Notes: generated by a model not told the origin, from the sequence alone. DNA of 61,788 bases from Gammaproteobacteria bacterium (GCA_021773555.1 JAJFKA010000046.1:1-61788), one strand, 5' to 3'; shown: positions 16,892 to 26,657, counted from the first letter of the stretch. Translations and numbers: made by a program.

Positions 16892-19366
16892 TTATTCAAA
16901 ATCCAGTTCTTCATCGATTGTTTGAAGCTGATTTCGGAATAGTTCCATAATTCTGTTTAGTGCGGATGTGTCATCTGCTTCAAAACGCAATGTGAGCTGC
17001 GGATTGGTGTTCGAAGCTCGAATAAGCCCCCAGCCGTCCGCGTAATCAACGCGGATTCCATCAATGGTGGTGATTGCCCCGTCGCCAAAATCAGCCTGTC
17101 CTTCCAGTTGTTCAATGACTGTGAACTTCCTGTCGTCCGCGAGCGGGATGTACAATTCCGGCGTTGACAGACTGGTCGGAAATTCCGCAAGGAGTTCGGT
17201 CAGGCCCGCGGTTTGTGAACCGACGATTTCAAGGAGTCGCGCAGCGGCGTAAATTCCGTCGTCAAATCCATACCATCGCTCGCTGAAACAAATGTGTCCG
17301 GACATCTCGCCCCCGAGGATCGCATCGGTCTCGGCCATTTTCTGTTTCACAAAAGAATGCCCGCTTCTGGACAGTACCGGACGACCACCGAATCCGCTGA
17401 TTACGCTATTCAGGTGCCTGGTACATTTCACGTCGTAGACAACGTCTGAGCCGGGATTTCGAGATACCACATCTTTTGCAAAGAGCATAAGCAGGCGATC
17501 TGGAAAGATGATTTCACCTTCTCTGGTGACTGCAACCATGCGATCACCATCGCCGTCCAGGGCAATGCCGAGGTCAGCGTTACTGGATTTTACCGTCAGG
17601 ATAAGATCGCTCAGGTTTTCTTTGATTGTTGGGTCTGGTGAGTGATTTGGGAAGGTTCCGTCAACTTCACAGTAGAGCGGTGTAACCTCGCAGCCCAGGT
17701 TGCTGAGCAGGTCCGGTGCGATGTCTCCGGCAATACCATTGCCACAATCAATGACCACGGAAAGTGGTTGTGCCACAACCACATCATCGCTGATTGCGTC
17801 GATGTAGTCCTCACGGATATCTACTTGCGAAAACTCCCCTTCCCCGGTGCTGAAGTCGTTGTTCTGGATGCGTTGGTAAAGACGCTGGATATCATCCTCC
17901 ACGAGCGCCCGACCGTCGAGAACGATTTTGAAGCCATTGTAGTCGGGTGGGTTATGGCTGCCGGTCACCATCACGCCGCTTTGGGTTTCGGAATTGTGTG
18001 TCGCGAAATAGAGTAACGGCGTGGGAACGGCACCGATACAGATGACATCACAGCCCGAAGCCCTGATCCCCGTGATGAGCGCTTCCATGACGTCAGGACT
18101 GGATACTCGCCCGTCGGCCCCAACGAGCAGGCTCTGTTGCCCGATATCCTGAGCTTCGCTACCCACTGCGAGACCGATGCTGTGAATAATCTCGGGCGTT
18201 AGCGTGTCGTTGACAATTCCGCGAATGTCATAAGCCCGGAATATCGAGGCGAAATAATCATCGCCACCTGTGGTCTGCGATTCGTGTTTTTCCAATGCGT
18301 CTTCGAATGATTCATCATCCAGCATTTCAATGTCCACAAGACCATCGTCAGATGGTTCCTGGGTCACTGCGGTGACGTTTAACTTCGGTACAATTGTATC
18401 TTCAAGCGGTTTCTTACGGAGACGTGCAAGACCTTCATCGACCTCAATAAATCCATCAAACTGGTATGCCGTTGAGGATTCAAACCTCCCGGACGCAACG
18501 CTGGCGATTTGATGGTCCAGGTGCAGAAGATCGGTACGTAACATCTGCACCAACCGGTTGATGCCAAAAAGAATACCGCCGACCGACCCAAGTAACAGCA
18601 CAATCAATGGCATCAGCTGACTGGTGATGCCGCCGACAGACTGATCGGCAAACTCAGGCGATGGCGTGTATTCGATTACCCAGTTTGGATTGGCCAGATT
18701 GCGTGTTAATGAATCCGCATCTATGCTCCCCTGGCCCAGGCTGAGAATCTCAGCGCTGGTGGCACCACCAACACTTTGGATAATATTGAGTTCGCCGTCG
18801 GTTGATTCGCTCAGGCTCTGGGTAATGACGCTGGGATCAAGATAGACGAACAAGGTACCCAATATGGTGTCGTCCGAGGGAAATCGGATCGGAAATGCAA
18901 AACTGATTATCCAGCGACCGTTGGAGTTGATCGCCTCGGCATTCGCATCGCGACCGGTTTCTACCTGGTTAACCAGGTCAAGAGACGTAAAACTGAACGG
19001 GGGTATCGTATCCCGTTCAATTTCAGCTTCACCCAGGCCAAAAATACGCACCTTGATCGCGTTCGGAATGATTGCGGTAAGGGCGGTTTCTTCAAATGCC
19101 CGATCGGATGCGACATTCTCTCTGACGATCTGGGCCAGGTTAACATTGGTGGCTATTTGAGACAGTTGGGCATTGATCTGAAATAGCTGATCATCAAGTC
19201 GCTGGCGCAGAGATTCGACCTTGAGGTTAGTCAGCGCGACCCGGTGTTCACTCACGAGGCTGGTGTGCACGAGAAAAGTTGAGACCAGCAAGGCAATCGC
19301 AAAACCGCCGATGGCCGCCCCGAGGGGGATCATTGCAAAATTTGAAAGAGCGGACTTTTTGGCCAC
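16892..19366 (-). CDS. algC: Phosphomannomutase/phosphoglucomutase AlgC with N-terminal membrane-anchored domain
   Basis: The C-terminal half (about 455 residues, from YFASIFRAYDIRG) is a complete alpha-D-phosphohexomutase: phosphoserine loop VMVTGSHNPPDYNG (Ser about 470), metal loop DGDGDRM, and the sugar loop GEMSGHICF. It interconverts mannose or glucose 1- and 6-phosphates for polysaccharide and LPS. The N-terminal half has a membrane helix near the start, a periplasmic sensor-like region of about 200 residues and a second helix near MPLIVLLLGSVGGILFG, as in the long form of Pseudomonas AlgC. I choose the GTG at 19366 (AGGG five bases upstream, seven bases after the dut stop); a longer frame would overlap dut by 65 bases. 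Confidence 0.9.
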   Translation of the reverse strand: MAKKSALSNFAMIPLGAAIGGFAIALLVSTFLVHTSLVSEHRVALTNLKVESLRQRLDDQLFQINAQLSQIATNVNLAQIVRENVASDRAFEETALTAIIPNAIKVRIFGLGEAEIERDTIPPFSFTSLDLVNQVETGRDANAEAINSNGRWIISFAFPIRFPSDDTILGTLFVYLDPSVITQSLSESTDGELNIIQSVGGATSAEILSLGQGSIDADSLTRNLANPNWVIEYTPSPEFADQSVGGITSQLMPLIVLLLGSVGGILFGINRLVQMLRTDLLHLDHQIASVASGRFESSTAYQFDGFIEVDEGLARLRKKPLEDTIVPKLNVTAVTQEPSDDGLVDIEMLDDESFEDALEKHESQTTGGDDYFASIFRAYDIRGIVNDTLTPEIIHSIGLAVGSEAQDIGQQSLLVGADGRVSSPDVMEALITGIRASGCDVICIGAVPTPLLYFATHNSETQSGVMVTGSHNPPDYNGFKIVLDGRALVEDDIQRLYQRIQNNDFSTGEGEFSQVDIREDYIDAISDDVVVAQPLSVVIDCGNGIAGDIAPDLLSNLGCEVTPLYCEVDGTFPNHSPDPTIKENLSDLILTVKSSNADLGIALDGDGDRMVAVTREGEIIFPDRLLMLFAKDVVSRNPGSDVVYDVKCTRHLNSVISGFGGRPVLSRSGHSFVKQKMAETDAILGGEMSGHICFSERWYGFDDGIYAAARLLEIVGSQTAGLTELLAEFPTSLSTPELYIPLADDRKFTVIEQLEGQADFGDGAITTIDGIRVDYADGWGLIRASNTNPQLTLRFEADDTSALNRIMELFRNQLQTIDEELDFE

Positions 19367-19373
19367 GATAACC

Positions 19374-19829
19374 CTATTGCTTGCCTGAGGAGCCAAAACC
19401 ACCGGCTCCACGCCGGGTTTCTTTGAACTCTTCGACAATGTTTAGCTGTGATTGTATAACCGGAACCAGTACCAGTTGAGCGATCCGATCAGCTGGTGCG
19501 ATGGTAAATTCAACGGAGCCACGATTCCAGCAGGAAATCATGAGCTCCCCCTGGTAGTCGGAGTCGATCAATCCAACAAGGTTACCGAGCACGATCCCGT
19601 GTTTGTGACCCAGCCCTGATCGAGGCAGGATTAGCGCCGCGTACGTTGGGTCTGCGATGTAAATCGCAATTCCGGTGGGGATTAACCTGGTTTCACCTGG
19701 TGCTACGGTTATTTTCTCGTCAATACAGGCTCTCAAGTCCATACCCGCAGAACCAGAAGTCGCATAGTGGGGTAACGGAATATCGTTCCCAACGCGCGAA
19801 TCGAGAATTTTTACTTGTAACTCAGTCAT
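19374..19829 (-). CDS. dut: dUTP diphosphatase
   Basis: A 151-residue trimeric dUTPase that removes dUTP and supplies dUMP. All five family motifs are visible: [46 protein letters not shown] and the C-terminal P-loop-like [13 protein letters not shown]. Overlaps the end of coaBC by four bases (ATGA), the universal gammaproteobacterial coaBC-dut coupling. algC follows within a few bases. Confidence 0.98.
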   Translation of the reverse strand: MTELQVKILDSRVGNDIPLPHYATSGSAGMDLRACIDEKITVAPGETRLIPTGIAIYIADPTYAALILPRSGLGHKHGIVLGNLVGLIDSDYQGELMISCWNRGSVEFTIAPADRIAQLVLVPVIQSQLNIVEEFKETRRGAGGFGSSGKQ

Positions 19830-21037
19830 GCACAGCCCGATTTTTGCGCGAGTCGTTGCGCGATAAACTCGATGATCCTGCCGGCTGTGTTGCTTTTGGA
19901 CATCCGCGGCAGTTGTTCTACGTGGTCGACCCAGATGACGGCTGTTTCATTGTCGTCACTATCAAAACCAATGGCATGATTCGCCACGTCATTGGCAACG
20001 ATCATGTCGAGATTTTTTTGTTTCAGCTTTTTTGTCGCGTATTCGAGCAGGTTCGTGGTTTCTGCGGCAAAGCCTACTGTAAAAGGATGATGCTTCGAGT
20101 TCGCGACAGCTTTGATGATGTCCGGATTTTCAATGAGCTCCAGAACCATGGAATTGTGCCCGTCCGATTTCTTGATTTTCTGTTCACTTAATGTAGCGGG
20201 TCGATAGTCTGCAACTGCGGCGACACCGATTACGATATCGGCAATGTCCAGGGTTTGCATAACGGCGTCATACATGTCCTGGGCCGATACAACCGGAACG
20301 AAGTTGGTGCGATCCGGGGGCGGCAGATTGGTTGGCCCCGAGATGAGTGTCACCGTTGCACCGGCCAGGACGGCGGCTTCTGCCAGCGCATATCCCTGTT
20401 TTCCTGAACTGTGGTTGCTGATGTAACGAACCGGATCCAGCGCCTCTCGAGTGGGGCCTGCCGTGATAACCACATGCTTGCCTGAGAGTAATCCGGTGGT
20501 AAACAATCCGGCGCAATGCTCAACTATGGCGGCGACGTCCAGCAGTCGTCCGGCACCCGTTTCTCCACAAGCCTGCAGCCCCTCCTCGGGACCGAAGAAC
20601 ACCATACCGCGGTCCAGCAGTAGTTGCCGGTTTGCCTGGGTTGCCGCTTTGGCCCACATTGCCTGGTTCATTGCCGGTGCAATGGCGATTTTGCACTCGG
20701 CCGCCAGGCATAGTGTGGTCAGCAGATCATCGCCCCGACCGGTCGCCAGACGGGCAAGGAAGTCAGCGCTTGCTGGCGCGATAACGATCAGGTCCGCCCA
20801 TCTCGCGAGTTCGATATGTCCCATGACCGTCTCGGTCTCGGTGTTCAGCAGATCGGTGTGGACCGGGTAGGTAGACAGCGCCTGAAAAGTAAGTGGCGTG
20901 ACGAACTCAGTCGCCGCCCTGGTCATGACGACGCGCACCTGGGCGCCCTGGTCCTGCAGTCGGCGCACCAGTTCTGCAGCTTTGTAAGCGGCGATTCCAC
21001 CGGTTACCCCGAGCAGTATTCGTTTGTTCGGTAACAT
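19826..21037 (-). CDS. coaBC: Bifunctional phosphopantothenoylcysteine decarboxylase/phosphopantothenate-cysteine ligase
   Basis: A 403-residue fusion. The N-terminal flavoprotein decarboxylase (CoaC) has [29 protein letters not shown] and the PAMNQAMW substrate clamp; the C-terminal ligase (CoaB) begins near residue 190 with [34 protein letters not shown] and contains VAAVADYRP. The enzyme makes 4'-phosphopantetheine, later completed by CoaD, encoded at 26112. First gene of the minus-strand run dut-algC-argB-slmA; a candidate promoter is at 21073-21101. Confidence 0.98.
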   Translation of the reverse strand: MLPNKRILLGVTGGIAAYKAAELVRRLQDQGAQVRVVMTRAATEFVTPLTFQALSTYPVHTDLLNTETETVMGHIELARWADLIVIAPASADFLARLATGRGDDLLTTLCLAAECKIAIAPAMNQAMWAKAATQANRQLLLDRGMVFFGPEEGLQACGETGAGRLLDVAAIVEHCAGLFTTGLLSGKHVVITAGPTREALDPVRYISNHSSGKQGYALAEAAVLAGATVTLISGPTNLPPPDRTNFVPVVSAQDMYDAVMQTLDIADIVIGVAAVADYRPATLSEQKIKKSDGHNSMVLELIENPDIIKAVANSKHHPFTVGFAAETTNLLEYATKKLKQKNLDMIVANDVANHAIGFDSDDNETAVIWVDHVEQLPRMSKSNTAGRIIEFIAQRLAQKSGCA

Positions 21038-21072
21038 GTCAGTTAAGGGTCATCTGTATCGGTGCCCGCGAG

Positions 21073-21101
21073 ATTGTGCTTAAAAACCGCGTTTTGTTCA
21101 A
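21073..21101 (-). promoter_or_regulatory. Candidate sigma-70 promoter for coaBC
   Basis: On the minus strand TTGAAC (21096-21101), 17-base spacer, CACAAT (21073-21078). It would start transcription about 30 bases before the coaBC ATG at 21037. The 12-nt repeats lie immediately upstream of its -35 box. Confidence 0.45.
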
Positions 21102-21106
21102 ATCGT

Positions 21107-21154
21107 GTTTCTGCATGCGTTTCTGCATGCGGATCTGCATGCGGATCTGCATGG
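21107..21154. repeat. Four-copy 12-nt tandem repeat containing GCATGC
   Basis: Four consecutive 12-base units of the form NNNNCTGCATGC: units begin at 21107 and 21119 (GTTT variant) and at 21131 and 21143 (GGAT variant, the last ending GCATGG). Each of the first three contains the palindrome GCATGC. The tract lies just upstream of the candidate coaBC promoter. It may be a variable-number repeat or an array of protein sites. Confidence 0.85.
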
Positions 21155-21406
21155 ATAGATCAGTGTGTTAGTGGCCGATTTGGGCGATATCACCAGGCCA
21201 TCTCCCACGCGTGTTTCCGATTCTGGATAGTGTGTCCCCGGGTAAGTCCGTGCACACTCACATTTAACTCAACCATACCATAGCGCACAGCGTTAAGTGT
21301 AAGTGATTGTTCACTTTTATTACCCGCTTGTGCTCCGGACCACAAACTATTTTAGGCGCACTTTTATCTGCAAACGCATCTATCTGTCAAAAAGGGAAAT
21401 CATGTC

Positions 21407-22075
21407 ATGAGTGACCAGTCCGGTCCTGAGCGCCCTCGCGAGAAGCTCCTCCGAATTGGTGCACAGGCGCTGACCGACGCTGAACTGTTGTCAATTTTTT
21501 TGCGAACCGGAACACCGCGCAGGTCAGTTCTGCAGGTTGCCCAGGCCATGTTGACCAGGTTTGGTAGTTTTCATTCACTGCTGGCCGCCAGGCAGGAAGA
21601 AATTACTGCGGTAAGTGGTGTTGGCCCCGCCAAGTACGCCGAGCTTCGAGCGGCGCTTGAACTCGCTGAGCGTTGTTTGCGCTCGGGTTTTGACCGGGGT
21701 GAAGCCATCACGGATCCTTTGATCACCGGACGGTTTCTGCGTAACAGGCTTGGTCGTTATGAGCGAGAGGTGTTTGCTTGCCTGTTTCTGGACAACCAGC
21801 ACCGACTGATTGAATACGAGGAGATGTTTTTCGGGACAATTGATGGTGCCAGTGTCCATCCACGTGAAGTCGTGAAGCGCGCTCTTGAAAATAATGCTGC
21901 GGCCGTTATTTTCGCTCACAATCATCCCTCCGGTGTGGCCGAACCAAGCCAGGCCGACCAGAGAATCACAGACCGGTTGCGCTCCGCGTTAGCGCTTGTC
22001 GATATTCGGGTTCTGGACCATATGATTATCGGTGAAAGCGATGTATTGTCGTTTGCCGAACGCGGCTTGTTGTAG
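21407..22075 (+). CDS. radC: RadC family JAMM-domain protein
   Basis: A 222-residue protein with an N-terminal UPF0758/HhH region (RPREKLLRIGAQALTDAELLSIFLRTG) and a C-terminal JAB1/MPN metalloprotease-like domain holding the zinc motif AHNHPSGVAEPSQAD. Historically linked to DNA repair, but its biochemical role is unsettled. It lies between coaBC (divergent) and rpmB, the common gammaproteobacterial order. The first residues are slightly shorter than in E. coli. The ATG at 21407 overlaps an upstream ATG (CATGTCATG); AAAGGGAAA supplies the ribosome site. Confidence 0.95.
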   Translation: MSDQSGPERPREKLLRIGAQALTDAELLSIFLRTGTPRRSVLQVAQAMLTRFGSFHSLLAARQEEITAVSGVGPAKYAELRAALELAERCLRSGFDRGEAITDPLITGRFLRNRLGRYEREVFACLFLDNQHRLIEYEEMFFGTIDGASVHPREVVKRALENNAAAVIFAHNHPSGVAEPSQADQRITDRLRSALALVDIRVLDHMIIGESDVLSFAERGLL

Positions 22076-22119
22076 GCGGTAGTAACCGGCTGCAAGGCAG
22101 CACGCTGCGGGTGAAATGG

Positions 22120-22148
22120 TTGATATGCCATGGTCCATCTGGTATAAA
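22120..22148 (+). promoter_or_regulatory. Strong sigma-70 promoter for rpmB-rpmG
   Basis: TTGATA (22120-22125), 17-base spacer, TATAAA (22143-22148): five of six consensus bases in each box with ideal spacing, the best promoter match seen in the window. It would give a leader of about 60 bases before rpmB, as expected for highly expressed ribosomal genes. Confidence 0.75.
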
Positions 22149-22215
22149 GCACGGCTCTCGAACGGCCCAGTAGTTTGGCGGGTCGACAATCCAATTAGTT
22201 CAAGGCGCTTTAGAC

Positions 22216-22452
22216 ATGTCCAGAGTATGTCAGGTAACCGGGAAACGCCCGGTTGCGGGAAATAATGTATCGCACGCCCACAACAAAACCCGGCGTCGGT
22301 TTTTACCGAATGTGCATGACCACCGGTTTTGGCTGGAGAGCGAGAAGCGGTTCATCAAACTGCGTGTTTCCGCCAAGGGAATGAGAATTATCGACAAGCT
22401 GGGTATCGAAGAGGTCCTGGGTGATCTGCGCGCTCGTGGAGAGAAGCTATGA
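22216..22452 (+). CDS. rpmB: 50S ribosomal protein L28
   Basis: A 78-residue basic protein starting [29 protein letters not shown], with [11 protein letters not shown] and [15 protein letters not shown] as in gammaproteobacterial L28. Only one cysteine remains of the N-terminal region, so this is the form without a zinc site. It overlaps rpmG by four bases (ATGA). Strong promoter at 22120-22148. Confidence 0.98.
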   Translation: MSRVCQVTGKRPVAGNNVSHAHNKTRRRFLPNVHDHRFWLESEKRFIKLRVSAKGMRIIDKLGIEEVLGDLRARGEKL

Positions 22453-22604
22453 GAGAAAAGATAAAACTGGTTTCGTCTGCTGGAACCGGACACTACTACA
22501 CGACGAGCAAGAACAAGCGCACCATGCCAGACAAGATGGAGATCAAGAAATTTGATCCGGTAGTGCGCAAGCACGTGATGTATAAGGAATCCAAGATTAA
22601 ATAG
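22449..22604 (+). CDS. rpmG: 50S ribosomal protein L33
   Basis: A 51-residue basic protein starting [19 protein letters not shown], followed by [27 protein letters not shown], the standard L33. It has no cysteines, so it is the zinc-independent form. The start ATG overlaps the rpmB TGA. The two genes form the usual bacterial pair. Confidence 0.98.
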   Translation: MREKIKLVSSAGTGHYYTTSKNKRTMPDKMEIKKFDPVVRKHVMYKESKIK

Positions 22605-22610
22605 ACTTTT

Positions 22611-22628
22611 CCGGCGCTTAAGCGTCGG
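22611..22628. terminator. Possible hairpin between convergent rpmG and hyuA
   Basis: CCGGCGCTTAAGCGTCGG is an 18-base near-perfect palindrome (one mismatched pair position) seven bases after the rpmG stop and 16 bases before the hyuA stop. No long T run follows on either strand, so termination is only suggested by position. Confidence 0.35.
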
Positions 22629-22644
22629 GATACGATGTCAGGTT

Positions 22645-24627
22645 TCAGCTGCGGTCTTCTGCGCTCGCAGAGACGCGATGCAGGATGAGGTTCCCGACTT
22701 CATCCACGACCAGACGCCATCCCTTTTTGACCCATGTGGTTGAATGATCTTCAGTAATCAGTATCGGTCCATCGAGCTCAGTTCCCGGATTCATCAACGA
22801 ACGCCCCATAAGCGGAACCCTTCCGACCCCGGGTAAATCAATGTGTTTGGTACTACCCGCCGGTTCCGCACCTGCCAGGTCAGGCAAGGTGAAACCCACA
22901 CGAGATGCTTCCAGATGCACGCGCAAGTTGACCAGTTCAACCGGTTTGCTCAGGCAGTGGCCGTAACGCAGCTCGTGGCTTTCATGAAAATCCACTTCGG
23001 CGCTGGCCAAATCCGTGTAGGGCAAGGTCAAGGTGAAGGTCTGGCCGAGGTAACGCAGGTCGAGACTCTGACGAATCTGAATGTCTTCAATACCCTCCTC
23101 TGCCAGTTCTTCCCGTCCGGCAGCCTCAATTGTCTGAAACAACGCGGTCAGCTCCGCATCGGTGGCTGAATTGAGTGGTTTCTGGTGGGTGCGGGTGATA
23201 TCGCGGCCCGGACTGGTGGCGAGCATCCCCAGGGCTGAAAAAACTCCGCTATTGACTGGCACGATGGCGTGTCGCATTTCCAGTGCCTCCGCCAGCTCGC
23301 AAAAATGCAATCCCCCGGCGCCACCAAAGCAGACCAGGGTAAATTCCCGGGGATCAAAACCACGCTGCACAGAAATAACATGCAGCGCCTGGATCATGCG
23401 CTCGTTCGCAATCTCGATCACACCCGCAGCAATCTCGATGACGCTCACGTCGAGTTGCCTGGCTAACGGGTCAAATGCACGCACCGCGGCAGCAGTGTCG
23501 AGAGCCATTTCTCCACCGAGAAATGCATCGGCCTGGAGTCGATTCAGCACGAGGTTAGCATCCGTGACGGTAGGAGTTGAGGCACCGAGACCATAGCAGG
23601 CGGGGCCGGGTCTGGCACCTGCGGATGCGGGCCCAACCTGGAGCAAACCGCCATCGTCAATATAAACAATGGAGCCACCTCCGGCCCCAATGGTGTGTAT
23701 ATCGGCCATGGGTATTGCGATCGGCAGGTCGCCGATCCGCCCTTCGTTAGTCAGTTTGATCTGGCCGTCGATGAGCGCAACATCAGTTGAGGTGCCACCC
23801 ATATCAAAGGTAATCAACCGTGGGTTATCACAATAAGTTCGCGCGGCCTGAAGACCACCGACGGGACCGGACAGCAGGAGATTCACGGCGCGACGTGCAG
23901 CCTGGTCTGCGGAAATGGACACTCCCGACGACTGCATGATGGAAACAGAACTTGGTGCGCAGAGCTGCTTGACGGAGCGCAGGTAATCATCAATTAAGGG
24001 GCCGAGCCATGCGTTAACCCAGGTTGCGATGCCGCGTTCATACTCGCGATATTCTGGCAGTACAAAGGATGACCGCGACACGAAGTAGTCGTCTTCGAAT
24101 AACTGTTCCAACTGGCGCTCATGCTCGTCATTGATGAACGAGAAAAGCAGATTAACCGCGATTGCCTGAGGGGCCAACTGGTCAATCCTGGCTTTGAGTT
24201 CAGTCAGTTCTCCCGTCTTGAATTCCGACAGAACCTCCCCTTTTGCACTGAGGCGGGCGTTGACTTCAAAGCAGTTTTCTTGCGGCAGATCGATAGGGTT
24301 GTTTTGCACCACCAGGTCATAGAGTTTTGCGCGAGTTTGCCTGCCGATGTGCAGGACGTCCTTGAGGCCATGGTTGGTGATATATGCGGTCGTGACGCCC
24401 TTGCCCTCAAGGGTAGCGTTGGTCGCCACGGTGGTGCCGTGGACGATAGCGAGCAATCCCTCCCCCATGATGGCGTCAAGGCCCATGTCACGAATACCCT
24501 GGCGAATGGCGTCCTGCGGTGCACCGGGAGTGGAGAGAACCTTATGGACCTGAAGGCTGTGCTCGGTCAGGTGAACAAAATCGGTAAATGTGCCGCCTGT
24601 ATCAATACCGAGTAGGTGAAACGTCAT
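22645..24627 (-). CDS. Hydantoinase/oxoprolinase subunit A family protein (orphan)
   Basis: About 660 residues from the ATG at 24627, chosen because MTFHLLGIDTGGTFTDFV is the canonical family N-terminus (phosphate-binding loop of the ASKHA fold); a longer upstream frame carries no homology. Further motifs: VHGTTVATNATLEGKG, NHGLKDVLHIGRQ, SGPVGGLQAART, FDMGGTSTDVA and FGGAGGLHFCELAEAL. HyuA subunits use ATP to open cyclic amides such as hydantoins or 5-oxoproline, normally with a HyuB partner; no hyuB lies in the window, so the reaction is unknown. Convergent with rpmG and divergent from mutM. Confidence 0.88.
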   Translation of the reverse strand: MTFHLLGIDTGGTFTDFVHLTEHSLQVHKVLSTPGAPQDAIRQGIRDMGLDAIMGEGLLAIVHGTTVATNATLEGKGVTTAYITNHGLKDVLHIGRQTRAKLYDLVVQNNPIDLPQENCFEVNARLSAKGEVLSEFKTGELTELKARIDQLAPQAIAVNLLFSFINDEHERQLEQLFEDDYFVSRSSFVLPEYREYERGIATWVNAWLGPLIDDYLRSVKQLCAPSSVSIMQSSGVSISADQAARRAVNLLLSGPVGGLQAARTYCDNPRLITFDMGGTSTDVALIDGQIKLTNEGRIGDLPIAIPMADIHTIGAGGGSIVYIDDGGLLQVGPASAGARPGPACYGLGASTPTVTDANLVLNRLQADAFLGGEMALDTAAAVRAFDPLARQLDVSVIEIAAGVIEIANERMIQALHVISVQRGFDPREFTLVCFGGAGGLHFCELAEALEMRHAIVPVNSGVFSALGMLATSPGRDITRTHQKPLNSATDAELTALFQTIEAAGREELAEEGIEDIQIRQSLDLRYLGQTFTLTLPYTDLASAEVDFHESHELRYGHCLSKPVELVNLRVHLEASRVGFTLPDLAGAEPAGSTKHIDLPGVGRVPLMGRSLMNPGTELDGPILITEDHSTTWVKKGWRLVVDEVGNLILHRVSASAEDRS

Positions 24628-24767
24628 GGGCCAGGTCCCTGTCTCTGGAGGGTTGAAGGTATCATGGCGGGTTTGCATTGTGCGTACTTTTTCCACCCAT
24701 GCGGTGAATTGGGCGGCAAACATGCCTATCATGCGTGCAGATCTGCCCTGAACATTGCGGAATGCTG

Positions 24768-25577
24768 ATGCCTGAATTACCAGAAGTTGAAACTACCCGG
24801 CGAGGTATCGAGCCGCATCTGGTCGGTAGAACCGTTACCCATGTGATCGTTCGCCAGCCTGCTTTGCGCTGGCCGGTTTCAGAGGATCTCGCTCAGTGTC
24901 TTATCGGTAAAAAAATTCTGCAGGTGAATCGTCGGGCTAAATACCTGTTACTGGATACCGGCGCAGGTAGCGTAATGATTCATCTGGGGATGTCCGGTAG
25001 CCTGTTGATTTCACCGCTTCGAACCCCGGCGGGCAAACATGATCACCTGGATTTCATAATCGACCAGGATACGTTGCTGCGGTACCGCGATCCCAGGCGT
25101 TTCGGGTCTGTATTCTGGCTACCTGAGAGTGAACATGTGCTGCTCGAGCACCTCGGACCGGAGCCATTGTCGGAAGATTTCACTGGCGAAACCCTCTGGC
25201 GCCTTGCCCGAAATCGTAAAGTCGCCGTAAAACTATTCATCATGAATTCGCACATCGTTGTCGGCGTAGGCAATATCTATGCTAACGAAGCGCTATATCG
25301 GGCTGGCATTCGCCCCGGCATAGCCGCCGGACGAGTTACGCGCCCACGGTTTGACAAGCTCGTCCGGTGCATCCGGCAGGTGCTCAGCGAGGCCATTGCT
25401 GCAGGAGGTACCACCTTGCAGGATTTTGTCAGAGAAGATGGATCTCACGGTTACTTCAGCCAGTCTCTTGCCGTCTATGGGCGCGCTGGCCTTGCTTGTA
25501 AGGGCTGTCGAGGCGTACTCAAAGAAATTCGCCAGGCTGGCCGGACGACTGTCTATTGCCCCACTTGTCAGAACTAG
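24768..25577 (+). CDS. mutM: Formamidopyrimidine-DNA glycosylase
   Basis: A 269-residue base-excision enzyme removing 8-oxoguanine and formamidopyrimidines. The ATG at 24768 gives MPELPEVETTRRG, in which Pro2 and Glu3 are catalytic after removal of Met; the longer frame upstream is rejected for that reason. VGVGNIYANEALYRAGI is the H2TH region and the C-terminal zinc finger has CKGC and CPTC. RAKYLLL carries the beta-clamp lysine region. Length equals the E. coli enzyme. Confidence 0.98.
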   Translation: MPELPEVETTRRGIEPHLVGRTVTHVIVRQPALRWPVSEDLAQCLIGKKILQVNRRAKYLLLDTGAGSVMIHLGMSGSLLISPLRTPAGKHDHLDFIIDQDTLLRYRDPRRFGSVFWLPESEHVLLEHLGPEPLSEDFTGETLWRLARNRKVAVKLFIMNSHIVVGVGNIYANEALYRAGIRPGIAAGRVTRPRFDKLVRCIRQVLSEAIAAGGTTLQDFVREDGSHGYFSQSLAVYGRAGLACKGCRGVLKEIRQAGRTTVYCPTCQN

Positions 25578-25765
25578 GTGGTACCAGACCAATATTTATT
25601 TGTATTCACTATGGATTCGGCTTACTCTATTCGTCTTAATTATTAATGGGTTATAGGTCTAATCTAATCCAGTTTTGGAACTAAGTTGCGATTAGCTCCC
25701 GGGCGTTTTAGGGAACTTCGTAGACAGTTGCACACAAATAGTTTGCAGAGAACGAGGTGGTGTTC

Positions 25766-26086
25766 ATGAAAGGAATATTCGGGAACTGGCGTTTGACAGC
25801 GCTGCTAATGCTTGCGGTGGCAATGCCGCTTTCGGTACAAGCCGAGCGGGTAGAGGAAAATCCGAGTGGTGCCAGAATGATGTCGGATCTACTGATAGCC
25901 CGCCCGATTGGGATTGTCTTGTTCGGCCTGGGTGCTGCGACATACGTTGTCACCCTGCCTTTTTCGCTCGCAGGCGGCAACGCCAAAGAGGTCGGTCAGC
26001 AGCTGGTGGTCGAGCCAGCCAAAGAAGCTTTTGTGCGCTGCCTTGGTTGTAGCAAACCAGGTCGGAAAGAGAAAATCGGCAACTAG
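25766..26086 (+). CDS. Small secreted/membrane protein of unknown function
   Basis: About 106 residues from the ATG at 25766, which has GAGGTGG at the right distance; a GTG nine bases earlier is possible. A signal peptide (GNWRLTALLMLAVAMPLSVQAE) is followed by a second hydrophobic segment (ARPIGIVLFGLGAATYVVTLPFSLAGGN) and a short C-terminal tail with the paired cysteines RCLGC. From memory, small proteins of this form (ARPLG, LPFSLLGGN, FVRCLGC) are widespread in Pseudomonas-like bacteria, sometimes labelled multidrug transporters without evidence. Probably anchored in the inner membrane; the two cysteines could bind metal or a disulfide partner. Confidence 0.75.
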   Translation: MKGIFGNWRLTALLMLAVAMPLSVQAERVEENPSGARMMSDLLIARPIGIVLFGLGAATYVVTLPFSLAGGNAKEVGQQLVVEPAKEAFVRCLGCSKPGRKEKIGN

Positions 26087-26111
26087 TTCAACTGGAAAAT
26101 ATCTGGTCAGG

Positions 26112-26657
<546 letters not shown>

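Larger units (their letters stand above)
21038..21406. other. 369-base divergent intergenic region (coaBC / radC)
   Basis: The only gap above 300 bases. It contains a candidate coaBC promoter (21073-21101), a four-copy 12-nt tandem repeat (21107-21154) and an AT-richer stretch before radC (about 21250-21400) where the radC promoter should lie. A plus-strand frame at 21062-21283 crosses the repeat but has no ribosome site and biased cysteine-serine content produced by the repeat, so I do not call it a gene. No RNA gene recognised. Confidence 0.6.

Noticed and set aside
21062-21283. 73-codon plus-strand frame in the coaBC-radC gap
   Set aside because: Its sequence is driven by the 12-nt tandem repeat (repeated Ser-Ala-Cys units) and it lacks a ribosome site.
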